Below, piece by piece: positions 1 to 5,416 of a stretch of DNA of 10,280 nucleotides (its first letter is position 1; the number at the start of each line of letters is the position of its first letter). Made by a program: the position numbers and the translations under genes. The DNA lies in assembly GCA_903859225.1 (NCBI GenBank), contig CAIOLV010000109.1, positions 1-10,280 on the forward strand, given 5' to 3'. The stretch comes from an uncultured bacterium (GTDB lineage Bacteria; Bipolaricaulota; Bipolaricaulia; UBA7950; UBA9294). A model generated the notes under the pieces. The model was given only the letters and a program-made list of their open reading frames with translations, did no database searches and was not told where the DNA came from.

Positions 1-537
1 CCGGCCATACGCCCGATGCGCGATTTTGTGCGCACGGCGATGTTCAACATCCTCTCCGACTTCGTCAGCGACGCTGCCTTCCTCGATCTCTTTTGCGGCA
101 CGGGCAGCGTCGGGCTCGAGGCTCTGTCGCGCGGCGCGCGCTCGTGCACGTTCGTCGATCGGTCGGCCGATGCCTGTGGTATAGTCCGGCGCAACCTCGA
201 TCTGCTCGACTTCCTCGCCCGCGGCGACGTCGTCCAGTCGGACGCGCTCCACGCCGTCAAGTCGCTGGAACGTCTCGGTCGGCGCTACGATCTCGTGTTC
301 GTCGGCCCGCCGTACTTCAAGGGTCTCGTTTCTCAGGCGCTCGAGGCTCTCGGCGACGCCTCACTCCTGGGGAGTGATCCCGTGGTGGTGGCGGAGATCC
401 ACCATACCGAGTCGATCGCCGAAGCGTACGGGGCTCTCTCTCTCGTGGATCGTCGTCGGTACGGCGACAACCAACTGTGGTTCTACCGCCTCGCTGGCGG
501 GCCGGACGCTGCAGCGGAAAAGGAGGGTGCGCAATGA
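1..537 (+). CDS. rsmD: 16S rRNA (guanine-N2)-methyltransferase RsmD, 5' end missing
   Basis: The frame is open at the first base, so the start codon lies upstream; 178 residues are present and perhaps 10-20 are missing. RsmD methylates guanine 966 of 16S rRNA in the small subunit using S-adenosylmethionine. The family's N-terminal signature is visible as RPMRDFVRTAMFNIL at the left edge. The SAM-binding loop DLFCGTGSVGLEALSRGA follows at 85-138, and a (D/N)PPY-type motif region lies at 304-315. Oddity: that motif reads GPPY, with Gly (codon GGC) where the family has Asp or Asn, a residue expected to hold the target amino group. The C-terminal part (roughly 380-490) is typical of the fold. The gene ends in a TGA that overlaps the ATG of surE, so the two are probably co-translated. 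Family assignment is firm; whether this copy is catalytically active is open. Confidence 0.9.
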   Translation, partial: PAIRPMRDFVRTAMFNILSDFVSDAAFLDLFCGTGSVGLEALSRGARSCTFVDRSADACGIVRRNLDLLDFLARGDVVQSDALHAVKSLERLGRRYDLVFVGPPYFKGLVSQALEALGDASLLGSDPVVVAEIHHTESIAEAYGALSLVDRRRYGDNQLWFYRLAGGPDAAAEKEGAQ

Positions 538-1349
538 CCAAGGCCTTGAAGCGAGAGCCGCTCTTTCTCATCACGAATGACGACGGGATCACCGCGCCGG
601 GGCTCCTCGCGCTCAAGCGGGCGCTGGACTCGCTCGGTCGCACCGAGGTGTTCGCCCCGGACAGAAACTGGTCGGCGGCAAGTCGCACGCGCACGTTCCA
701 CAAACCCCTTCGCGTCGATCTCGTTCCGCTGCTCGACGGCAGCGTCGGGCATGCGACGAGCGGCACCCCGTCGGACTGCGTCTCGCTGGCCCTTCTCGGC
801 CTCCTCGACGGTCGGCCCGACCTCATCGTTTCGGGGATCAACGCCGGACTGAATCTCGGGCGCGACGTCTCCTATTCCGGGACCGTCGCCGCGGCGATGG
901 AGGGCGCCCGATCGGGTGTGCCGGCCGTTGCCGTTTCGTATGACACGCTCCAAGCGCCGAGCGACGATCTCGACTACGACCGCGCTGCCGACTTCGTTCG
1001 CCGCCTCGCGGCGTTCCTTCTCGGTCGCCCGCCTTTGCCGTCCGGCATCCTGCTCAACGTCAACGTTCCGTACGCCCCTGGTGGACGCACTCTGCGGTCG
1101 CGCCTCACGCGGCTCGGGGGTGAGGCCTACTCCAACTACCTCGTCACCGGCAAGGACCCGCACGGACGCGAGTACTACTGGATCACCGGCGACCCGCTCA
1201 CCGGGACTCCGGCCGGAGAGGGCGGAACCGACATCGAAGCGATCGCCGAGGGCTATGCCTCGATCACGCCGATCCATCTTGACATGACGGAACACGCGCT
1301 GCTCACCGAGTTGCGGCCCTGGGAGGCCGAGCTCGACCTCGCGGCCTAG
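534..1349 (+). CDS. surE: 5'/3'-nucleotidase SurE
   Basis: 271 residues, the usual length for SurE, a cytoplasmic metal-dependent phosphatase that removes phosphate from nucleoside 5'- and 3'-monophosphates. Metal-binding positions of the family are all present: the N-terminal NDDG motif (Asn15, Asp16, Asp17), Ser47 in RNWSAASRT, and Asn103 in SGINAGLNLG. TPSDCV (78-83) and YSGTVAAAMEG (114-124) are further family signatures. I chose the ATG at 534 because AGGAGG at 521-526 sits 7 bases upstream and the protein then begins just before the first strand (LFLITNDDG). The ATG overlaps the rsmD stop by ATGA, implying translational coupling. An in-frame ATG at 477 lies inside rsmD and has no such site. 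No clear terminator follows. Nothing in the sequence suggests loss of function. Confidence 0.96.
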   Translation: MTKALKREPLFLITNDDGITAPGLLALKRALDSLGRTEVFAPDRNWSAASRTRTFHKPLRVDLVPLLDGSVGHATSGTPSDCVSLALLGLLDGRPDLIVSGINAGLNLGRDVSYSGTVAAAMEGARSGVPAVAVSYDTLQAPSDDLDYDRAADFVRRLAAFLLGRPPLPSGILLNVNVPYAPGGRTLRSRLTRLGGEAYSNYLVTGKDPHGREYYWITGDPLTGTPAGEGGTDIEAIAEGYASITPIHLDMTEHALLTELRPWEAELDLAA

Positions 1350-1397
1350 ACGGCTCTCTCGTCCCGCCCTTGCAGCTCGTCCACTTGTCTTTTCCCC

Positions 1398-1443
1398 AAG
1401 GAGGAGATAAGACATCGTGGGCAAGAAACGGGAGGCGACGTGA
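1398..1443 (+). other. Possible coupled mini-ORF with strong ribosome-binding site ahead of the ComEA-like gene
   Basis: A purine-rich AAGGAGGAG at 1398-1406 stands about 10 bases before a GTG at 1417. That GTG opens an eight-codon frame (M-G-K-K-R-E-A-T) ending in TGA at 1441-1443. The next gene's GTG at 1440 overlaps this stop as GTGA. The larger gene has only a close GGAGG (1431-1435, 4 bases from its GTG), and no ATG, GTG or TTG lies in its frame near the stronger site. A short translated leader feeding ribosomes into the next start would explain the arrangement. This is inference; the strong site may simply serve the 1440 start at an unusual distance. Confidence 0.3.
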
Positions 1444-1808
1444 CCAAAGAGCAGGAGCGTGGGCTTGTCTTTCTGCTCTGCGTTGGCCTGCTGGTCGGAG
1501 GGGGCGTGCTCTTGTGGCCGGTGCCGCAGGGCGGGCCGACAATGTGGGCGCGCCCGATTGCCGTCGCCGACGTTGTCGTCGTCGTTCCCGTCTTCGTCGA
1601 GCCGAAGAAGATCGATGTCAACGCCGCAAGTGCTGCGGAGTTGACCGAGCTCCCGGGCATCGGGCCCGTGTTGGCCGCTCGCATCCTGGCGTATCGCGCC
1701 GAACACGGGCCGTTCCGCACGCTGGACGGACTCACGGCCGTCAAAGGGATTGGCCCGTCTACGGTCGAAGGGCTGCGCGAGTTCGCCGTCGCGGAGAGCG
1801 GAGGCTAA
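1440..1808 (+). CDS. ComEA-like helix-hairpin-helix DNA-binding protein, membrane anchored
   Basis: 122 residues. Residues 8-28 form one hydrophobic segment (begins GLVFLLCVGLLVGGG) after a short charged N-terminus, so the protein should be anchored in the inner membrane with its C-terminus outside. A linker of about 28 residues leads to a tandem helix-hairpin-helix module at 57-116: KIDVNAASAAELTELPGIG with a first hairpin at 72-75, then VKGIGPSTVEGL with a second at 102-105. This is the ComEA DNA-binding module, which binds double-stranded DNA without sequence preference and serves DNA uptake in competent bacteria. ComEA proteins with a longer N-terminus carry an extra SLBB domain, absent here. 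The start is GTG, overlapping the stop of a possible mini-ORF. Six bases separate its stop from that of the convergent queuosine salvage gene. No other competence gene is in the window, so a role in uptake is inferred from the family only. Confidence 0.85.
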   Translation: MTKEQERGLVFLLCVGLLVGGGVLLWPVPQGGPTMWARPIAVADVVVVVPVFVEPKKIDVNAASAAELTELPGIGPVLAARILAYRAEHGPFRTLDGLTAVKGIGPSTVEGLREFAVAESGG

Positions 1809-1814
1809 CTCTTT

Positions 1815-2795
1815 CTAGTACGACGTCGTCCTCGTCCGATGCCGAGGAGCCGCCTTGTACTCGGCCGAGCGGCTGCGGTTCCAGAGGACGATGTCGAGAT
1901 CGCGCGCCGTGACGGCGGCCCCGCACCGTGCGAAGCTGCGCGCGCGGAGGCTCGCGACGATGAGTTCCACCGCGTGCAGCGCGCAAGCCCGGATCTCGAC
2001 TTCGGCGGCGCTTCCGGCAAGCAGGAGCTCGCCGCGTTCGATGCGGAGGGCAAGGTCCGCGTCGTACGAGAGGATGCCGTCGAGTCGCAGGACGTGCGGA
2101 ACGAGGTTGTCGGCAAAGATCGTGAGCGAGTCGAGGTCGCCGAACCGGCCCCACCCGGTGTCATCGAGGGCGAGCGAGAGATCGGAGGCGAGGATCTGAG
2201 CCCGCTTGTAGAACGGAACCTCCGCGCTTCGGTACATCCAGACGTCGCGGAACAACGGCTGGCGCTCGATCGACGCGACGAGCCGCGATGCCGCTCCGTC
2301 GGCGCTCTCGACGAGCGCGGTGAACGACCCTCCGAATCGTTCGAGGAGGTCGCGCCCGAGGTCGTTCCACGCGCGGGCAAAGAGGGCCATTAGCTCGGCG
2401 ACGGCGGGGTCGGAAGCATCCTGTCCGAACCACCGGGCGCAGTCGGTCGACGTCATCCGCGCCAGCTCGTCGGCTGCGAGCGGACCCTTGGCGCGAAATC
2501 GGTCGGTGAGCGACTGCGCGATCGTTCCGTAGCCTGAGCATCCCGGGCGCTTCGCGATGTGGGGGAAGTAGCCCGACCCGAAGTTGACGGCGTCGAGCGT
2601 CACGATGTACGCGACGGTGTCCTCAGGAGATCCGCGGAAGTGGAGGCTCTCATCGTAGCACGCCGCCTCGACTGTCAGCGGCGCAATCGCTTGGGCATAG
2701 CCTTCGATGGCGTCGGACACGATGCGCACGAAGCGCGCTTGGCCTGCGACCTCTCGGCAGCGCTCGCGGATCCGATCGAACAGGTAGCTTTCCAT
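1815..2795 (-). CDS. Queuosine 5'-phosphate N-glycosylase, queuine salvage (QNG1/DUF2419 family)
   Basis: 326 residues from the ATG at 2795. Members of this family release queuine, the base inserted at the tRNA wobble position, from queuosine 5'-monophosphate so it can be reused. Signature blocks are easy to see: DAVNFGSGYFP (68-78), FYKRAQILASDL (195-206), LTIFADNLVPHVLR (224-237), a helical ALHAVELIV near 272-280 and DLDIVLWN (299-306). The fold is helical and resembles DNA glycosylases. I chose the ATG because MESYLFDRIRERC fits the usual N-terminus; an in-frame TTG at 2852 falls inside the terminator hairpin of the preceding gene. No Shine-Dalgarno sequence precedes the ATG; a TANNNT element (TACTCT, 2804-2809) stands 8 bases upstream, so a leaderless mRNA is possible. 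No queuosine transporter or tRNA-guanine transglycosylase is adjacent. The last 20 residues are basic and variable. The family is common in eukaryotes and patchy in bacteria. Confidence 0.9.
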   Translation of the reverse strand: MESYLFDRIRERCREVAGQARFVRIVSDAIEGYAQAIAPLTVEAACYDESLHFRGSPEDTVAYIVTLDAVNFGSGYFPHIAKRPGCSGYGTIAQSLTDRFRAKGPLAADELARMTSTDCARWFGQDASDPAVAELMALFARAWNDLGRDLLERFGGSFTALVESADGAASRLVASIERQPLFRDVWMYRSAEVPFYKRAQILASDLSLALDDTGWGRFGDLDSLTIFADNLVPHVLRLDGILSYDADLALRIERGELLLAGSAAEVEIRACALHAVELIVASLRARSFARCGAAVTARDLDIVLWNRSRSAEYKAAPRHRTRTTSY

Positions 2796-2840
2796 CGTCA
2801 AATAGAGTACCCGACGTCGCGGCCGACGGTCGCCAAGCCC

Positions 2841-2873
2841 TGAAAAGATCAAGAGGCCGTCAAAGCGGCCTCT
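2841..2873 (-). terminator. Rho-independent terminator of the sigma/anti-sigma/coiled-coil operon
   Basis: On the minus strand a perfect 8-bp GC-rich stem (AGAGGCCG, 2873-2866, pairing with 2859-2852) closes a six-base loop and is followed by TTGATCTTTTCA, a modest U-rich tract. It lies 22 bases past the stop of the coiled-coil gene and 57 bases before the ATG of the queuosine salvage gene, so it separates those two genes into different transcripts. The U tract is interrupted, so termination may be partial. Confidence 0.7.
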
Positions 2874-2895
2874 CGACGGTCTTCTCCTACCGCCC

Positions 2896-4182
2896 TCAGT
2901 CCCCGCAGGGCTCGGCCGGTTCGGCCGGCTCCGGCGGTTCCGGCGTGTCGTACCTTCCGCCGAGTGGATCGAAGTTCGGACCTAGGGGGTCGAAGTTGGG
3001 GCCGAACGGATCGGCGTCCGACCCGTGCGATCCTCTGCTCCTGCGCGTCGACGTGCGCACCCCCATCTGCGACCGCATCTCAGACTGAAGTCGATCGAAG
3101 TGCTGGCGGGTGAGTTCCACGGCAAGGTGGTCCGGCATTCCGGACGCGACGAGCGTCTTGTAGAACGTGGCGAACGCGTCGGCCGTGGCCTGGATTCGCT
3201 CGGGTGAATAGACCGACTCCTGAATGCCGCGCACGATTCCCGGCATTCGATCGGTTATCACATCGAGCACCTCGCGGATTCCCTCGACGCCTTGGACCTC
3301 GATGTCGTCCAGATCCGCCGCGGCGTCGTCCAGTGCTTCCATGCGCTCTTCCAGCTGCTCCTCGAGCTCCTCCAGCCGCTCCTCCTGGCGCTCGAGCCTC
3401 TGTTCGAGTTCCTCCTGGACGTGGTCGAGCCTCTCGCGCTCTCGGTCGAGTTTCTCGCGTTCGCGATCCGCTCGTTCGCGCTCTCGGTCCATCTTCTCTC
3501 GCTCTCGATCGAGGGCTTCTCGCTCCCGTTCGAGGCGCTCTCGTTCGCGCTCTCGGTCCAGGTTTCCGCTAGCCCCAGAGCCATTGCGCATCTTTGGGTC
3601 CGTCATGCCCCTTCCTCCCTTATGTCCTGCGATGAACCCTCGAACGGCCTCCTCCGCCGATCGCCCCGAATCTGGGAGCGCCCGGAGAGGCGCCAAGGCC
3701 AACTCGACTCTCGATTTCAGGCCTTCCCCACTGCCATCGAGCAGACTCACGACGAGGCCGCACGCTGTTGCGGGGGATACCCCGGCATCCAGTCCGGCGC
3801 GCACCGATGCCTCGACGTCTTCGGCCGCCTGGGCGACAGCCGCGGTCTTCGCATGCGCTACGTAGAGTGCCAACGAGATGACCGCCTCGCGCTCCGCGCC
3901 AAGTCCGCTGAGATGAGAAACGAGCGCCGTCACGGCGTCGGCGAAGACTCGCGGAGTGGAGAGATCCGCCTCGACCAGCACCGGGAACAGCGTGTCGACC
4001 TCCGCCGGCGTGAGACCGCCAACGACCATTTGCTCCGCCACAGCCGCGAGGTTCATGGCGCGCCCAATAGTCATGGGACGGCCGGTTCGCTCGAGTTCAC
4101 GGATACGCGACTCCGAGATGCCGGCCGTGCGAAGAATGCTTTCCCCCGCCGAGCCTACTTCTTCTCGTCCGTCGTCTCGCAT
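2896..4182 (-). CDS. Unrecognised coiled-coil protein, third gene of an ECF sigma/anti-sigma operon
   Basis: 428 residues; I do not recognise the family. Residues 1-192 are helical, with a possible DNA-binding-like segment (GISESRIRELERTGRPMTIG, 21-40) and alternating hydrophobic helices to about 185. Residues 208-250 are charged heptads of the type LDREREK; 251-290 form a more regular coiled coil with Leu at a/d positions. A compact helical region (295-373) contains YSPERIQATADAFATFYKTL. The tail (391-428) holds two to three copies of DPLGPNF and a proline/glutamate stretch. No signal peptide or membrane helix is visible, so it should be cytoplasmic. The ATG at 4182 is chosen because GGAGGGAAGG precedes it; the start overlaps the anti-sigma gene's end by 28 bases. 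A second strong ribosome-binding site lies at codon 193. Its place directly after sigma and anti-sigma genes suggests a partner or target of that pathway (inference). A scaffold or filament-like role would suit the coiled coil but is unproven. Confidence 0.85.
   Translation of the reverse strand: MRDDGREEVGSAGESILRTAGISESRIRELERTGRPMTIGRAMNLAAVAEQMVVGGLTPAEVDTLFPVLVEADLSTPRVFADAVTALVSHLSGLGAEREAVISLALYVAHAKTAAVAQAAEDVEASVRAGLDAGVSPATACGLVVSLLDGSGEGLKSRVELALAPLRALPDSGRSAEEAVRGFIAGHKGGRGMTDPKMRNGSGASGNLDRERERERLEREREALDREREKMDRERERADREREKLDRERERLDHVQEELEQRLERQEERLEELEEQLEERMEALDDAAADLDDIEVQGVEGIREVLDVITDRMPGIVRGIQESVYSPERIQATADAFATFYKTLVASGMPDHLAVELTRQHFDRLQSEMRSQMGVRTSTRRSRGSHGSDADPFGPNFDPLGPNFDPLGGRYDTPEPPEPAEPAEPCGD
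2959..3012 (-). repeat. Short 21-nt tandem repeat encoding DPxGPNF units in the coiled-coil protein's tail
   Basis: Three successive units DPFGPNF, DPLGPNF and DPLGGRY are encoded here, each 21 bases long, with the third diverging. The matching period in this tail and in the heptad region suggests slippage or duplication as the origin of both. Confidence 0.7.
3424..3549 (-). repeat. Six tandem 21-nt units encoding charged heptads
   Basis: Read on the plus strand, six consecutive 21-base units begin at 3424, 3445, 3466, 3487, 3508 and 3529, each close to GTCGAGxxTCTCGCGCTCTCG. On the coding strand they specify one heptad each (LDREREK, ADRERER, MDREREK and similar). They are in frame and inside the coding sequence, so this is a protein repeat, not a CRISPR array. 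It is expected to be prone to copy-number change between strains. Confidence 0.8.
3606..3625 (-). promoter_or_regulatory. Strong internal ribosome-binding site and in-frame ATG inside the coiled-coil gene
   Basis: On the minus strand AAGGGAGGAAGGGGC leads directly into an ATG at 3606, in frame with the surrounding gene, with no stop between. Starting here would give a 236-residue protein (MTDPKMRNGSG onward) consisting of the coiled coil and C-terminal region only. The site coincides with the boundary between the helical N-terminal domain and the heptads. It could make a second isoform, or mark a fusion of two once-separate genes. The purine run also encodes residues KGGRG, so chance is possible. 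Confidence 0.45.
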
Positions 4183-4553
4183 CCTTCCCTCCGTTCCTTG
4201 CCCACGATGCGGACATTGCGTCCCATCACGTGGAGGCTGGCGCGCACTGGGGAGTTCGGCCGCCGCGCGTTGACTCCGAGCCGGAACCCGACGAGCATCG
4301 ATCCGATGTCGACGTGCGCCATGTCGCGGAACCCGGCTCGGGACATGACCTTTCGCCACACGCGCTGCCGGACGGTGGGAAGGTCGCGCTTCTCCGAGCT
4401 GACGGCGTGCCGAACCCACACCACCTCGGCCAGCTCTTGGCGACACGCATCGCAGGTCTGAATGTGCGCGGCGAGCGCCGCGGTGTCTTTCGCATCGAGC
4501 TTGCCGGTGACGTACCACGGCATCATCTCCAAGATCTTGTCGCAGTCGGTCAT
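4155..4553 (-). CDS. Zinc-binding anti-sigma factor (ZAS/zf-HC2 type), apparently soluble
   Basis: 132 residues. The zinc anti-sigma signature is H30-x3-C34-x2-C37 (HIQTCDACRQEL), with a further cysteine at position 4. The spacing Cys4-26-His30-4-Cys34-3-Cys37 equals that of the zinc ligands of RsrA (Cys11, His37, Cys41, Cys44), so a complete site is likely. The protein should bind the upstream sigma factor and hold it inactive. No membrane helix follows the zinc domain, unlike many anti-sigma factors; residues 80-125 instead form a short basic, strand-rich segment (SMLVGFRLGVNARR, then HVMGRNVRIVG), unfamiliar to me. A soluble sensor of oxidants, metal or another partner is therefore more likely than an envelope sensor (inference). 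The ATG overlaps the sigma factor's TGA as ATGA, giving translational coupling, and its 3' end overlaps the next gene by 28 bases. Confidence 0.9.
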   Translation of the reverse strand: MTDCDKILEMMPWYVTGKLDAKDTAALAAHIQTCDACRQELAEVVWVRHAVSSEKRDLPTVRQRVWRKVMSRAGFRDMAHVDIGSMLVGFRLGVNARRPNSPVRASLHVMGRNVRIVGKERREGCETTDEKK

Positions 4554-5056
4554 AGGAGCTCCTTGGCCAGCGCCTTGCGCGCGTAGAACAAGCGGGACTT
4601 CACCGTGCCCTCGGGGACTCCGAGCACCGTGGCGGCATCGGCGAGGCTCATGTCCTCGTAGAAGACCAGATGCAAAGCCTCCTGATGCTCCGGCGACAGG
4701 GACTCGAGCGCCTGCTTGACGCGAACGTCGATCTCGACCGTCTCGGCCGGATCGGGCTCGTCCGGCGGGTCGTCGGGCAGCCGCTCCCCCTTCTTCTCGC
4801 GGCGCAGGAGACCGTGCGCCTGGTTGCGGGTGATGCCGAGGATCCACGTCGTCGCTTTGGACGCTCCCCTGAACTTGCCTGCTTGCTTCCACACGGCGAG
4901 CATCGTCTCCTGAAGCACCTCCTCCGCAAGATGACCGTTTCGCACCAGGGACAGCGCGAAGCGGTACACCCGATCGGCGTGGCGGTCGTACAACTCCTCA
5001 AAGGCCGCTCGGTCCGCCTGCCCAACCGCCCACAAGAGAGCTTCGTCGGTTCTCAC
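4550..5056 (-). CDS. ECF-family RNA polymerase sigma factor
   Basis: 168 residues, typical of extracytoplasmic-function sigma factors, which carry only regions 2 and 4. Region 2 spans about 14-82: FEELYDRHADRVYRFALSLV, then AEEVLQETMLAVWK for core binding, and TWILGITRNQAHGLLRRE for -10 recognition. A short acidic, proline-rich linker (93-107) joins region 4 at 112-165, whose helix-turn-helix reads MSLADAATVLGVPEGTVKSR and would read the -35 element. The start is GTG at 5056 with AGGAAGG about 5 bases upstream. The next gene, an anti-sigma factor, overlaps its stop, the standard arrangement for a sigma factor held inactive by its partner. A perfect inverted repeat lies about 60 bases upstream of the start and may belong to its control. 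No extra C-terminal domain is present. Its target promoters are not evident; I found no convincing ECF-type promoter upstream of its own operon. Confidence 0.95.
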   Translation of the reverse strand: MRTDEALLWAVGQADRAAFEELYDRHADRVYRFALSLVRNGHLAEEVLQETMLAVWKQAGKFRGASKATTWILGITRNQAHGLLRREKKGERLPDDPPDEPDPAETVEIDVRVKQALESLSPEHQEALHLVFYEDMSLADAATVLGVPEGTVKSRLFYARKALAKELL

Positions 5057-5114
5057 GAAACCTTCCTCACGACCGCAACCTCCCTTGCATCTTGGACGGT
5101 CAGAGATGAGTGCC

Positions 5115-5138
5115 CGATGAACGCCGATCGGTTCATCG
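5115..5138. promoter_or_regulatory. Perfect 8-bp inverted repeat upstream of the sigma operon
   Basis: CGATGAAC at 5115-5122 and GTTCATCG at 5131-5138 are exact reverse complements around an eight-base spacer. The repeat lies in the 117-bp gap between the second beta-grasp gene's stop and the sigma factor's GTG. Neither strand has a following T run, so it is a poor intrinsic terminator. It could be an operator for the sigma operon or a hairpin protecting the AOR transcript's 3' end. The rest of the gap shows nothing recognisable. Confidence 0.45.
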
Positions 5139-5173
5139 CGCCGCTGCGGCGTCCAGAGGCCACGCGGCGCACG

Positions 5174-5416
5174 CTATCCTCCGCCGACCGGGGGGAAGAG
5201 GGCGACCCGAGCCCCATGGCGCAAGGCCTCTTCGCGATCGTGGCGAATCCGCCCGTCGACGATGACAAGGTGCACCGCCTCCGGTGGGAGCGCAAGCTCC
5301 TCGAGGAGGCGGGCGATCGTCGCGCCATCCTCGAGTTCCACGTCCTGCGGATCGCCAGGGAGTTGGCCCGTTCCCGAAGCGCCAAGCGATGCGTACCGGC
5401 GAACCTCGACGATCAC
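5174..5416 (-). CDS. MoaD/ThiS-like beta-grasp sulfur carrier with C-terminal Gly-Gly
   Basis: 80 residues from a GTG at 5416 that overlaps the previous gene's TGA as GTGA. The pattern is that of a ubiquitin-like sulfur carrier: IVEVRRYASLG first strand, a helix DGATIARLLEEL (30-41), the strand VHLVIVDGRIRHD (48-60), then HGARVALFPPVGGG at the very end. The terminal Gly-Gly is the residue pair that an E1-like enzyme (MoeB/ThiF type) adenylates and converts to thiocarboxylate. In molybdopterin synthesis MoaD donates sulfur to the pterin dithiolene, which AOR enzymes need to bind tungsten. Beside an AOR gene, supplying the tungstopterin is the natural role, but MoaD and ThiS types cannot be told apart here and no MoaE or E1 gene is present. 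The upstream AAGGG is weak, so expression probably relies on coupling. Confidence 0.85.
   Translation of the reverse strand: MIVEVRRYASLGASGTGQLPGDPQDVELEDGATIARLLEELALPPEAVHLVIVDGRIRHDREEALRHGARVALFPPVGGG

Noticed and set aside
1350..1397. Terminator after surE
   Set aside because: No stem with a following T run could be built; the TTTT near 1391 is not preceded by a hairpin.
483..1706. Long minus-strand open frame across surE and the ComEA-like gene (407 codons)
   Set aside because: It spans two well-supported genes and their gap, is rich in Arg and Asp as antisense frames in GC-rich DNA are, and has no family signature.
2796..2852. Extended N-terminus of the queuosine salvage protein from a TTG at 2852
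   Set aside because: The TTG lies in the preceding gene's terminator hairpin, and the extra 19 residues are basic and unlike the family.
3424..3561. CRISPR-like regular repeat spacing
   Set aside because: Units are contiguous 21-mers with no spacers, in frame within a coding sequence, and encode heptads.
3292..4461. Long open frame on the plus strand opposite the coiled-coil and anti-sigma genes (389 codons)
   Set aside because: It mirrors the low-stop, high-GC coding sequence of the minus strand; the minus-strand proteins have recognisable domains, ribosome-binding sites and overlaps, while this frame shows no domain.
5057..5173. ECF-type autoregulated promoter upstream of the sigma factor
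   Set aside because: A GAACC occurs on the minus strand, but no matching -10 element lies at 16-17 bases; the best CGTC is about 31 bases away.
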